Source: Catenuloplanes indicus
Lineage (GTDB): Bacteria; Actinomycetota; Actinomycetes; Mycobacteriales; Micromonosporaceae
Length of the DNA: 64,000 nucleotides
Assembly (NCBI RefSeq): GCF_030813715.1
Contig: NZ_JAUSUZ010000001.1
Coordinates: forward strand, 7,918,501 to 7,982,500
Reading direction: 5' to 3'
Shown here: one piece after another, positions 9,610-17,597 of the stretch
Numbering within the stretch: position 1 is the stretch's first letter
How the letters are laid out: each line of letters starts with the position of its first letter
Notes under the pieces: generated by a model
What the model was told of the DNA's origin: nothing
The model's input: the letters and a program-made list of their open reading frames with translations, nothing else
The model's database searches: none
Translations under genes and position numbers: made by a program

Positions 9610-9674
9610 GGGCGGGTGGTCGCGAAGGAACCAGCGGTTCACAACGCGGGTGACACCCGGGCCGATGGCGGCGG

Positions 9675-9766
9675 AGAACCGTCGGGGCCTCGCCGCCGGA
9701 ACGGTTCGGGCGGGTGGTGCAGAACCGTCGGGGTCCCGTCGCCGGAACGGTTCGGGCGGGTGGCGG
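9675..9766. repeat. 46-bp tandem duplication (two copies, degenerate third)
   Basis: 9675-9720 and 9721-9766 differ at only a few positions, and both carry GCCGGAACGGTTCGGGCGGG. A weaker third copy seems to start at 9767 and run into the 3' end of the DUF3866 gene. The period is not a multiple of three. Confidence 0.8.
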
Positions 9767-9778
9767 AGAAGCGGTGGA

Positions 9779-10858
9779 TCACGCCGCCGGCAACAGTGAC
9801 GCGGCGTGGCGGCCGGCGGCCGCGGCGGCCAGGAAGTAGGCGTGGTCGCCGTCCAGGTCGCGGCCCATGGTGGAGAGCGGCACCGGAGAGGCGCGGAGCG
9901 CGTCGTCCAGGCCGTCGGCGGGGACGCGGACGATCGTGTGCCGTTCGGCCAGCAGCCGCAGCGTCGACTCCACGTCCTCGGCGACCGAGGACGGCAGGGG
10001 AGTGGGCACGACCAGGTCAGCCGGGGTGAGCGCGACCCGGCCGTACGCGGTGACGCTGTGGTGCGAGACGCCGCGGTGCCGGGGGCGCGGGTCGGCGTCG
10101 GAGATGCGCAGCGAGCCGACCGCGCGGCCGCCGAGCGTGTTGACCGCGTTGACCGCCTCGCCGACCGCGACGCCGGAGAAGCCCCAGCGGGTGCCGGTGC
10201 CGAGGTTGCCCGGGCCCTGCGCGACGATCGTGACGTCCGCGCCGAGCACGTGCCGGGCGGCCAGCAGCCCGCTGTGCACGGTGGTCGCCTCGAGGTCGCC
10301 GCCGAACGCCTGGCCCGCGGTCACCGTACCGGCGAGGTGGGGTCTGAGGGCCGACAGCGTGCGGGAGAACCAGGCGGGCAGCGCGCCGCCGTCGGTCATC
10401 AGGTAGGCGACGCGCGGGCCGGTGCCGATCCCGGCCAGCACCGCGGGCAGCGCGGAGTGCAGGTCGGCCAGCACGACCGGCATGCCCTCCAGGTCGTCCG
10501 CCTCGGCCAGCACCGCGCGGTGCGGTGAGGCCTCCTCGTCCACGCCCATCATGATCGCCTGCAGCGGCGTGTAGCGCGCCTTGACCAGGTGGCCGTTGTC
10601 CCGGTGGTCCGCCAGGTGCGAGCCCGGCAGGTTGTCCGGCAGCGCGACCACCAGCGCGTACCCGCCGGTGCCGAGGCCCATCTCGAGCGCGCCCACGTTG
10701 AGCAGCACCCGGTCGCCGACCGCGGGCTCGCCGACCAGCGGCGTGTACGCCAGCGCCTTGATCGAGTCCTGGTCGCCGTCCACCGTCACCGACAGCTCGC
10801 TGGCCCCGTCCCAGCTGCGCCGCAGCGCCGTCACCGTCCCCGACCGCCACCGAATCAT
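9779..10858 (-). CDS. DUF3866 family protein
   Basis: The protein has 359 residues and starts MIRWRSGTVTALRRSW, a family-like N-terminus. It also carries VGDRVLLNVGALEMGLGTGG, typical of DUF3866. No signal peptide or membrane span is evident, so it is probably cytosolic; the biochemical role is unknown. The start is 11 bp after the stop of the CDF transporter, so the two form a minus-strand operon inserted between pafA and pafB. The annotated start at 10858 is preferred to longer upstream frames, which overlap the transporter gene. Confidence 0.85.
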   Translation of the reverse strand: MIRWRSGTVTALRRSWDGASELSVTVDGDQDSIKALAYTPLVGEPAVGDRVLLNVGALEMGLGTGGYALVVALPDNLPGSHLADHRDNGHLVKARYTPLQAIMMGVDEEASPHRAVLAEADDLEGMPVVLADLHSALPAVLAGIGTGPRVAYLMTDGGALPAWFSRTLSALRPHLAGTVTAGQAFGGDLEATTVHSGLLAARHVLGADVTIVAQGPGNLGTGTRWGFSGVAVGEAVNAVNTLGGRAVGSLRISDADPRPRHRGVSHHSVTAYGRVALTPADLVVPTPLPSSVAEDVESTLRLLAERHTIVRVPADGLDDALRASPVPLSTMGRDLDGDHAYFLAAAAAGRHAASLLPAA

Positions 10859-10869
10859 GAGGAGCAACC

Positions 10870-11796
10870 CTATACAGCGCCCCGGGTCGGGTCGAGGAAG
10901 ACATACGCGATGTTCGGGTAGCGGTCGCGCAGCCGGCGTTCGGCCAGGTCGGCGGCGGACTCGATCTCCGCGCCGGTCGCGGTGTCGGTGAAGTCGACCT
11001 TCGCGGCGACCAGCACGTCGGACGGGCCGAGCTGCATGGTGAGCAGCGTGCTGACCCGCTCCACCGAGGGCAGCGCCGCGATCTCGTCGTGGATCTCCTC
11101 GTGGATGCGCCGCGGCACCGCGCGGCCGACCAGCAGCGACACGTTGCTGTGCGCCAGCGTCGCGGCCACGAACAGCAGCAGCACGCCGATCAGGATCGAC
11201 GCCACGCCGTCCCACGTCTCATCGCCGGTCAGCTGCGACAGCCCGACGCCGAGCGCGGCCAGCAGGATGCCGGTCAGCGCGGCCGCGTCCTCCAGGAACA
11301 CGGCCTTGACCGTGGTGTCGGACGTGTGCCGCAGGAACCGGCGCGGCGTGGTCCGCCACTCCCGGGACGAGGACCGGACCTGCCGGACCGCGCGCCGGAA
11401 CGAGATGCCCTCGGCGACGAACGACGCGGCCAGCACCAGGTACGCGATCAGGTAGTTGCCGCTGTGCTCGCCGGTCCGGATGGTGTTCACACCGTGCGTG
11501 ATCGAGAATCCGGCACCGGCGACGAACGTGAACAGCGCCGCGATGAACGCCCAGACGTAGCTCTCCTTGCCGTACCCGAACGGGTGGCGCGCGTCGGCCG
11601 GTTTCGCACCCCGGCGCAGCGCGGTGAACAGCAGCACCTCGGTGACCGTGTCGGCCAGCGAGTGCACCGCCTCGGACAGCATCGCGGCGGAGTGCGAGAC
11701 GATCCCGGCCACCAGCTTGGCGACCGCGATCGCGAGGTTGGCCAGCCCGGCCACGACGACGGTGCCGACGCTCTCGTTCTCAGGGGAGGTTGCCAC
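10870..11796 (-). CDS. Cation diffusion facilitator (CDF) family transporter
   Basis: The protein has 308 residues. Several hydrophobic segments occupy residues 10-205, and a cytoplasmic C-terminal domain (about 210-305) has the CDF ferredoxin-like pattern. HSLAD in TM2 and FLEDAAAL in TM5 supply likely metal-binding acidic and His residues. Such proteins export Zn, Fe or Mn by proton antiport; the metal cannot be told from sequence. It is the first gene of a two-gene minus-strand operon with the DUF3866 gene. Confidence 0.88.
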   Translation of the reverse strand: MATSPENESVGTVVVAGLANLAIAVAKLVAGIVSHSAAMLSEAVHSLADTVTEVLLFTALRRGAKPADARHPFGYGKESYVWAFIAALFTFVAGAGFSITHGVNTIRTGEHSGNYLIAYLVLAASFVAEGISFRRAVRQVRSSSREWRTTPRRFLRHTSDTTVKAVFLEDAAALTGILLAALGVGLSQLTGDETWDGVASILIGVLLLFVAATLAHSNVSLLVGRAVPRRIHEEIHDEIAALPSVERVSTLLTMQLGPSDVLVAAKVDFTDTATGAEIESAADLAERRLRDRYPNIAYVFLDPTRGAV

Positions 11797-11865
11797 GAGG
11801 GCATCGCATACCCGGATGAGGGAAAGCTAACCGGACGCGGGGCGCGGCCGGCCGGGCGGCACTGC

Positions 11866-11871
11866 TAGTTT
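11866..11871 (+). promoter_or_regulatory. Probable -10 (TAGTTT) for leaderless pafB
   Basis: The hexamer ends 7 nt before the pafB GTG, with no ribosome site between. It lies in the short gap divergent from the CDF gene. Confidence 0.45.
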
Positions 11872-11878
11872 TGCGGGC

Positions 11879-12871
11879 GTGTCGCGCATCCGCACCGAGC
11901 GGTTGGTCAACCTGGTCATCTGCCTCCTGTCCACGCGCCGGTTCCTGACCGCCGCGCAGATCGCCGCGACCGTGCCCGGTTACGAGCACGATCCGGAGGA
12001 CCCGAAGGAGCACGAGGCGTTCCAGCGCAAGTTCGAGCGGGACAAGGCGGAGCTCCGCGAGCTCGGCGTGCCGCTGGAGACCGGGACGGAGAGCGTCTTC
12101 GACGCCGAGCCCGGCTACCGGATCGCCCACCGCGACTACGCGCTGCCGGACATCCCGCTCGAACCGGACGAGGCCGCGGCCGTCGGCATCGCCGGCCGGC
12201 TCTGGCAGCACCACGGTCTCGCCGCGGCCGCCTCCTCCGGGCTGGCGAAGCTGCGCGCCGCCGGCATCGACATGGACCCGCAGGCCACGCTGGGTGTCGA
12301 GCCGGTCGTCACGGTCGATCCGGCGTTCGCGCCGCTGACCACGGCCGCCCGGGAGCGCCGCGCGGTCGCGTTCGACTACCGCGCGCCCGAGGGCGACGAG
12401 CCGGCCACCCGCAAGCTCCAGCCGTGGGGCGTGGTCTGCTGGCGTGGGCGGTGGTACGTGGTGGGGCACGATCTCGACCGCGGCGCGGTCCGCTGCTTCC
12501 GGCTGTCCCGCATCCTCGGCAAGGTCCGCCCGGCCGGCCGCCCGGGCGCGTTCACGCCGCCCGCGGACCTCGACCTGATCAGCCACGTGTCGCGCTTCTC
12601 CGGCCCGGTCGAGTGGACCGGCCGGGCCACGCTGCTGATCACGCCGGGCGTCGGCGCCGGACTGCGCCGCTGGGCGCGGGTGGTCGAGCCCGGGCAGGGC
12701 GACAACCCCAAGGACAAGATCACCATTCGGTACGGGGACACCGAGCGGCTGGCCGGCACGCTGGTCCGCTACGGTCCCGAGGTGCAGGTGCTCGACCCGC
12801 CGGAGCTGCGCGACGCGGTCATCCAGCGGCTGAAGGAGATCGTGTCCCGGACCGAGGAGGTGCCCGCGTGA
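11879..12871 (+). CDS. pafB: WYL-domain transcription regulator PafB
   Basis: The protein has 330 residues. The N-terminal 80 or so (SRIRTERLVNLVICLLSTRRFLTAAQIAATV) form a winged helix, the middle (about 140-220) is a WYL domain, and the rest a WCX-type C-terminus. In mycobacteria PafB and PafC act together to activate DNA-damage genes independently of LexA. pafC starts inside its stop codon (GTGA overlap), so the partners are translationally coupled. The GTG start is supported by the family N-terminus and a -10-like hexamer at leaderless distance. Confidence 0.93.
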   Translation: MSRIRTERLVNLVICLLSTRRFLTAAQIAATVPGYEHDPEDPKEHEAFQRKFERDKAELRELGVPLETGTESVFDAEPGYRIAHRDYALPDIPLEPDEAAAVGIAGRLWQHHGLAAAASSGLAKLRAAGIDMDPQATLGVEPVVTVDPAFAPLTTAARERRAVAFDYRAPEGDEPATRKLQPWGVVCWRGRWYVVGHDLDRGAVRCFRLSRILGKVRPAGRPGAFTPPADLDLISHVSRFSGPVEWTGRATLLITPGVGAGLRRWARVVEPGQGDNPKDKITIRYGDTERLAGTLVRYGPEVQVLDPPELRDAVIQRLKEIVSRTEEVPA

Positions 12872-13845
12872 CCACCGCGCCGTCCGCCTCGCGCGCGTCC
12901 GCCGACCGGCTCGGCCGCGTGCTCAACCTGGTGCCCTACCTGCTGGCCCGCCCCGGCATCGCGATCGTCGAGGCCGCCGCCGACCTGGGCGTCTCGGAGA
13001 AGCAGCTGCGCGAGGACCTGGAGCTGCTCTGGGTCTGCGGGCTGCCCGGCTACGGCCCCGGCGACCTGATCGACATGGCGTTCGACGGCGACAACGTCAC
13101 GATCACCTACGACGCCGGCATCGGCAAGCCGCTGCGGCTCACGCCGGACGAGGCGCTCGCGCTGGTCGTGGCGCTGCGCATGCTGGCCGAGACGCCCGGC
13201 ACCGGCAACCGGGACGCGATCGAGCGCGCGCTGGCGAAGATAGAGTCGGCGGCCGGGGCGGATGCGGACGCGCCGGTCGCGGTCCGGATGAGCGGCAACG
13301 CGAAGAAGGTCGACCGGGTCCGGAGCGCGCTGGAGAGCGGTAGGGCGCTGCGGATCACGTATTACACCGCGTCCCGGGACGAGACCACCGAGCGCGTCAT
13401 CGACCCGATCCGGGTGGTGAACGTCGACGGCTGGGCGTACCTGGAGGCGTGGTGCCGCCGGGCCGAGGCGACCCGGCTGTTCCGGGTCGACCGGATCGAC
13501 GGCTGGACCGAGCTGGACGAGCCGTCCGCGCCCCCGGCGGAGGCACGCCCGCACGACCTGAGCGCCGGTGTGTTCCGCCCCGGCGCCGAGCTGCCACTGA
13601 TCACGCTGCGGGTCGGCCGGTCCGAGCGGTGGATCACCGAGTACTACCCGTGCGAGTCGGTCGAGCGCGGCGCGTCCGGTGAGGACTGGCTGGTCACCAT
13701 GCGGGTCACCGACCTGGACTGGGCGCGGCGGCTGATCCTCGGCCTCGGGCCGGAGGTGACCGTGGTGAGCCCGCCGGAACTGATCACCGGCATCCGGGAG
13801 CAGGCCGCGGCGGCGCTCGCTGCGTATTCCGTACCCTCGGCATAG
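12868..13845 (+). CDS. pafC: WYL-domain transcription regulator PafC
   Basis: The protein has 325 residues. An N-terminal HTH (ASADRLGRVLNLVPYLLARPGIAIVEAAADLGV) is followed by a WYL domain (about 150-230) and a WCX-like end. It pairs with PafB in the DNA-damage response. The GTG at 12868 overlaps the pafB stop by 4 nt; the longer frame to the left lies inside pafB and is not translated here. A likely promoter for the next gene overlaps the last codons. Confidence 0.93.
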   Translation: MTTAPSASRASADRLGRVLNLVPYLLARPGIAIVEAAADLGVSEKQLREDLELLWVCGLPGYGPGDLIDMAFDGDNVTITYDAGIGKPLRLTPDEALALVVALRMLAETPGTGNRDAIERALAKIESAAGADADAPVAVRMSGNAKKVDRVRSALESGRALRITYYTASRDETTERVIDPIRVVNVDGWAYLEAWCRRAEATRLFRVDRIDGWTELDEPSAPPAEARPHDLSAGVFRPGAELPLITLRVGRSERWITEYYPCESVERGASGEDWLVTMRVTDLDWARRLILGLGPEVTVVSPPELITGIREQAAAALAAYSVPSA

Positions 13846-13848
13846 GGT
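13843..13848 (+). promoter_or_regulatory. Probable -10 (TAGGGT) overlapping the pafC stop
   Basis: The hexamer ends 6 nt before the ATG at 13855. It may give the next gene its own leaderless transcript in addition to readthrough from pafBC. Confidence 0.4.
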
Positions 13849-13854
13849 TTGGTC

Positions 13855-14100
13855 ATGATTTTGTGGATCATCGTTGGTGTCGCCCTGTTCTCGCTTCTCG
13901 TGCTCGGGCTGGCGGTGCGGCCGGTGCTGGCCCGCGTGCCGGAGCTGCACCGCGCCGTGCGGCGGCTGATGCTCAAGCAGGAGGCACTGGAGCGGTTGCA
14001 GGCCAAGGCCGAGGCGCTGCAGGAACGCTCGCTCGTGGTGGCTGACCAGGCCGGCCGGGCGGCGGACCAGGTCGCGGCGATCCGGGCAGCCAAGCCGTAA
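13855..14100 (+). CDS. Small membrane-anchored coiled-coil protein (81 aa), unknown
   Basis: MILWIIVGVALFSLLVLGLAV is a single N-terminal membrane span. It is followed by about 60 residues rich in Glu, Gln, Ala and Leu that look like an alpha-helical coiled coil. It lies 9 bp after pafC and before tatA. I do not recognise a named family; the topology (anchor plus cytoplasmic helix) resembles TatA-like or membrane-scaffold proteins, but the TatA glycine hinge is absent. Confidence 0.7.
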   Translation: MILWIIVGVALFSLLVLGLAVRPVLARVPELHRAVRRLMLKQEALERLQAKAEALQERSLVVADQAGRAADQVAAIRAAKP

Positions 14101-14121
14101 CGGGCGCGGAAACGCCCGGTT
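14099..14121 (+). terminator. Weak terminator after the small membrane gene
   Basis: A 6-bp GC stem (CGGGCG at 14101-14106 with CGCCCG at 14113-14118) directly follows the stop codon and is followed by GTTTC. Confidence 0.45.
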
Positions 14122-14322
14122 TCGGGCTGTTCTGCTCGCCAACCGCCTGTTGACGTGCGGGTTCGGTGTGGCAGAGACTACGTCCAGCAAGGTCTTTCAT
14201 GTCAACGCTGTCTTTACCCTGTGAAGACGTGCGGGCCCGATGGCAACGGGCTGTTCCGCACGTACCATGGGCTCGGCGCCTGACGTCGACGGGTCGCCCT
14301 CGACACCGAGTTGGAGAACGAA

Positions 14323-14601
14323 ATGCAGTTCCTCAAGCCGTGGCACATCATCGTCCTCGTGGTGGTGCTCATCCTCCTCTTCGGCGCGAAGCGGCTCCCC
14401 GACGCGGCCCGCTCGCTCGGCCGCTCGATGCGCATCCTGAAGGCGGAGACCAAGAGCATGGTCGACGACGGCAAGGACGCGCCGGACGACCTGTCCGACA
14501 AGGCCGACGCGAAGAACGGCCGCGCACCGCTGCAGGGCGACGTGATCCCGCCCGCGCACGCGACGCACGCGACGGCCGAGCAGCCGGTCCGCGACCGCTG
14601 A
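14323..14601 (+). CDS. tatA: Sec-independent translocase subunit TatA
   Basis: The protein has 92 residues: a short N-terminal membrane helix (HIIVLVVVLILLFGAKRLP), the FGAKRLPD hinge, an amphipathic helix and an acidic tail. TatA assembles the channel that carries folded twin-arginine proteins across the membrane. The ATG at 14323 (MQFLKPWHII) has GGAG at 14313-14316 with 6-nt spacing; an in-frame TTG at 14311 would put extra charged residues before the helix. tatC follows after 8 bp. Confidence 0.95.
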   Translation: MQFLKPWHIIVLVVVLILLFGAKRLPDAARSLGRSMRILKAETKSMVDDGKDAPDDLSDKADAKNGRAPLQGDVIPPAHATHATAEQPVRDR

Positions 14602-14609
14602 TCTGAGCC

Positions 14610-15638
14610 GTGAAACTCGCCCTGCCTGGCCGTAACAAGGGGCCGTCGAAGTTCGAGCAGGCGGCCAACGGCGAGATGACCCTGATCGAGCACGTCAGGG
14701 AACTGCGCACTCGGCTCTTCCGCGCCTCACTCGCGGTCGTCGCCGGTTTCGTGGTCGGGTTCTGGCTCGCGGACTGGGTGTTCGAGCTGCTCAAGCAGCC
14801 GTACTGTGACCTGCCGACGATGCGGCAGGCGGACGGCGGCTGCCCGATGACGCAGCTGGGCCCGGCCGACGGCTTCCTGCTTAAGCTGAAGATCGCGCTC
14901 TGGGTCGGCCTGATCGTCTCCGCGCCGATCTGGCTCTACCAGCTGTGGGCGTTCATCGCGCCCGGCCTGCACAAGCACGAGCGCGGCTACGCCTACGCGT
15001 TCGTCGCGCTCGCCGCGCCGCTGTTCACCGGCGGTGCGGTGCTGGCCTACTACGTGGTCGAGAAGGGTCTGTACTTCCTGCTGACGTCCGGCGTCACCGG
15101 CCTCGACACCCAGCTCGAGGTCACGCGGTACATCAGCTTCGTCACCAGCCTGATCCTGCTGTTCGGCGTCGCGTTCCTGTTCCCGCTGGTCGCGCTGATG
15201 CTCAACGTCGTCGGCCTGGTCAGCGGCGCGCGGCTGCTGTCCTGGTGGCGCGTCGCCGTGTTCGCGTTCTTCCTGTTCGCGGCCGTCGTCACGCCCACCC
15301 CGGACCCGTTCGGCATGACCGTCCTGGCGCTGGCGCTGTCCGCGCTGTACTTCATGGCGGTCGGCGTGGCGCTGCTGAACGACAAGCGCCGGGGCCGCGG
15401 CAAGTCGCTGTACGAGGGGCTCGACGACGACGCGGTGTCGCCGCTCGACCTCGGCGACACCGAATCGGTCACCGCCGGTGACCGCGTCACGGCCAGCGGC
15501 CCGGTCAGCGCGAGCGGCCCGGTGACCGTCGGCGAGCCGGTCGGCGCCAGCTCACCGGTGTCGGCCTCCGGCCCGATCGAGCCGGTCGAGCCGATCAGGC
15601 CCCGGCCGATCGAACGCGGCTTCGACGACATGACCTGA
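14610..15638 (+). CDS. tatC: Sec-independent translocase subunit TatC
   Basis: The protein has 342 residues. The first 255 hold the six membrane spans of TatC, starting with the conserved EHVRELRTRLFRA, the twin-arginine recognition site. The last 70 residues or so form a cytoplasmic tail of repeated Ala-Ser-Gly-Pro-Val blocks ending in a Pro/Glu-rich segment, longer than in enteric TatC. The GTG at 14610 lies 8 bp after tatA. Two strong hairpins end the operon. Confidence 0.95.
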   Translation: MKLALPGRNKGPSKFEQAANGEMTLIEHVRELRTRLFRASLAVVAGFVVGFWLADWVFELLKQPYCDLPTMRQADGGCPMTQLGPADGFLLKLKIALWVGLIVSAPIWLYQLWAFIAPGLHKHERGYAYAFVALAAPLFTGGAVLAYYVVEKGLYFLLTSGVTGLDTQLEVTRYISFVTSLILLFGVAFLFPLVALMLNVVGLVSGARLLSWWRVAVFAFFLFAAVVTPTPDPFGMTVLALALSALYFMAVGVALLNDKRRGRGKSLYEGLDDDAVSPLDLGDTESVTAGDRVTASGPVSASGPVTVGEPVGASSPVSASGPIEPVEPIRPRPIERGFDDMT

Positions 15639-15660
15639 TAGCGCAGCACAGCACGACGAC

Positions 15661-15696
15661 CACACGGCCGGCAGCGATCTCGCTGCCGGCCGTGTG
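15661..15696. terminator. Long hairpin after tatC
   Basis: A dyad up to 17 bp long (15661-15677 with 15680-15696) has almost no spacer, so the inner pairs must open to form a loop. There is no T tract. It lies in the gap between convergent tatC and the gene at 15836. Confidence 0.6.
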
Positions 15697-15742
15697 CGTG
15701 GCTGCCCCGGACGATCGGCGCCGGCGCGGGAGTGCAGGACGG

Positions 15743-15781
15743 CGGGAGGCCCCGGGGTCGGCGCGTCCCCGGGGCCTCCCG
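15743..15781. terminator. Second hairpin in the tatC convergent gap
   Basis: A perfect 15-bp GC stem (15743-15757 with 15767-15781) has a 9-nt loop. It probably terminates the minus-strand gene or both directions. Confidence 0.6.
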
Positions 15782-15835
15782 TGCGCGCCGGCCGCCCGGT
15801 GTCGACTCAGGCGGCCGGCGCGGCGGAGCAACGCG

Positions 15836-16108
15836 TCATTGCCGGATCGCCGGCGGCAGCCAGCCGGTGGGCCGCACCGCGTCGCGCAGCGCGGCGACCC
15901 GGATGGTGAACGTCAGGTGGCGGTGGTCCACCCTCCCGTCGTGCCCGATGCGGTGGCCGTGCACGACCAGCCATTCCGCGCCCGGCGTGCCCAGGGCGGT
16001 GACGCGCAGCGCGAGCGGCCCGACACCGAGCCGGTAATCGCGCTCGTCCGCGATGAACAGCACGGTGCCGGGCACGATCGCGGGGATCGGCGGCGGTGCC
16101 ACGGCCAT
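15836..16108 (-). CDS. Hypothetical protein (90 aa)
   Basis: The start MAVAPPPIPAIVPGTVLFIADERDY is chosen because CTGGAGGAC lies just upstream on the minus strand; a longer frame begins at 16195 without a ribosome site. The chain looks like a small soluble beta-rich domain (LGVGPLALRVTALG, EWLVVHGHRI, HLTFTIRVAAL) and ends WLPPAIRQ. No motif or family was recognised. It is convergent with tatC and divergent from the XRE gene. Confidence 0.65.
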   Translation of the reverse strand: MAVAPPPIPAIVPGTVLFIADERDYRLGVGPLALRVTALGTPGAEWLVVHGHRIGHDGRVDHRHLTFTIRVAALRDAVRPTGWLPPAIRQ

Positions 16109-16300
16109 GGGTCCTCCAGGGTTCGCGAGAGGCTCGGCCCCGTCACGCCTGCCGGCAGTGACGGGGACGGCTACCTGCCGTACACGATGGCGCACCCGTA
16201 CGCTTCCGAGAAGTGCAGAAACGGGATTTCCGGAATTCAGATTCCTGAGCCGTCATTGTGACGGCCCGGACCCGTCAGAAATCGCGTTCGGGAGGCTCAG

Positions 16301-17182
16301 ATGTCACACGACGGGGGATCGTCCGTACCGCGCCGCCAGGTCGGTCGTTTGCTCCGCCAGCTCCGGGAGGGTGCGCGGACCACGCTGAAGGACGCGGCCG
16401 CGCACATCGAGGTCTCGCTGTCGAAGATGTCGCGGATCGAGGGCGGCGAGGCACCGGTCCGGCAGGTGGACGTGCGCGCGCTCGCGGACCTCTACCACGC
16501 GCCGCCGGACATGCTGGAGGTGCTGCTCTCGCTGGCCGCGGCCACGAAGGAGAAGGGGTGGTGGGCCGCGTACGGCAAGGCGGTCCCGGCCTGGTTCGAG
16601 CTGTACGTGGGCATGGAACAGGCCGCGTCCCGGCTGCGCCACTACGAGAACGGCGTGATCCCGGGCCTGCTCCAGGGCGAGGAGTACGCCGCGGCCGTGC
16701 TGGGCGCGGTCCCGGGCGTGACGCCGGAACAGGTCACGCAGCGGGTCCGGCTGCGCCGCGAACGCCAGCGGCTGCTCTCCCGCGCGAACCCGCCCGCGCC
16801 CGAACTGGACGTGATCATCGAGGAGGCCGTGCTGGTCAAGGGCCTCGGCGACCCGGACGCGTGGGCCCGTCAGCTCGCCCACCTGGTGAACATCTCGCAG
16901 AGGCCCGGGATCAGCGTGCGGGTGATCCCCCGCGACCGGGCGCTGCACTACGCGGGCTTCGCCGGGTCGTTCACCGTGCTGGACTTCCCGGAGGTGGGGC
17001 TGCGCCGGGCGGAGCCGACCACGGTCTACATCGAGGGCCTGACCGGCGCGCTCTACCTGGACGAACCCGCGGAAGTGGATACTTACCAGAGGGCGTGGGA
17101 CGTGCTGGACCGGATCGCGCTGGGTCGGGACGCTTCGGACGACCTCATCGGGGAACTGATCAAGGAGAATATCGATGATTGA
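16301..17182 (+). CDS. XRE-family regulator with DUF5753 domain
   Basis: The protein has 293 residues. The HTH is at about 12-70 (RQVGRLLRQLREGARTTLKDAA), and the rest is the DUF5753 region common in actinomycete regulators (RLRHYENGVIPGLLQGEEYA). The ATG follows GGGAGG. Its stop overlaps the start of a DUF397 gene by 8 nt. Such pairs resemble the WhiJ/AbaA-type developmental loci of Streptomyces, where a small DUF397 partner modulates the DNA-binding protein; that link is inferred from family and order. Confidence 0.88.
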   Translation: MSHDGGSSVPRRQVGRLLRQLREGARTTLKDAAAHIEVSLSKMSRIEGGEAPVRQVDVRALADLYHAPPDMLEVLLSLAAATKEKGWWAAYGKAVPAWFELYVGMEQAASRLRHYENGVIPGLLQGEEYAAAVLGAVPGVTPEQVTQRVRLRRERQRLLSRANPPAPELDVIIEEAVLVKGLGDPDAWARQLAHLVNISQRPGISVRVIPRDRALHYAGFAGSFTVLDFPEVGLRRAEPTTVYIEGLTGALYLDEPAEVDTYQRAWDVLDRIALGRDASDDLIGELIKENIDD

Positions 17183-17366
17183 CCTGACCGGTGCGACATG
17201 GCGTAAGAGCACCCGTAGCGGCTCCACCGGCGGCAACTGCGTCGAGGTGGCGGTGAACCTGCCCGGCGTGGTCGCGGTGCGGGACAGCAAGGACGTCACC
17301 GGCCCGGCGCTGGTGGTCAGCCCGGCGGCGTTCGCGGCGTTCACCGTTCGCGTGAAGGCCGTCTGA
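17175..17366 (+). CDS. DUF397 domain small protein
   Basis: The protein has 63 residues. TWRKSTRSGSTGGNCVEVAVNLPG and VAVRDSKDVTGP are the hallmarks of DUF397. The start overlaps the XRE stop by 8 nt, so the two are translationally coupled. The probable role is partner or antagonist of the upstream regulator. A strong hairpin follows. Confidence 0.9.
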   Translation: MIDLTGATWRKSTRSGSTGGNCVEVAVNLPGVVAVRDSKDVTGPALVVSPAAFAAFTVRVKAV

Positions 17367-17418
17367 CGACGACGGTGTTACCGTGAAACGAAGCCTCGGG
17401 CACACGGGGCGATGACGA

Positions 17419-17448
17419 AAGCCCCCGGGCCACCCGGCCCGGGGGCTT
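17419..17448 (+). terminator. Terminator after DUF397
   Basis: A perfect 13-bp stem (AAGCCCCCGGGCC with GGCCCGGGGGCTT) has an ACCC loop and is followed by CCATG rather than a T tract. It lies between convergent genes. Confidence 0.7.
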
Positions 17449-17597
17449 CCATGTCCGGGGCGTCCGCGGCGCGTGGTGCACCCGGACGTTCGGCTCCACG
17501 TGGACCGCGGAGGCCGGGTCGTGCCGCATGACCGGCGGCCACCGCCCGCTCAGGCGGTCGTGCAGCTCGGGGCGGGAAGCTTCTCGGGGCGGGGAAG

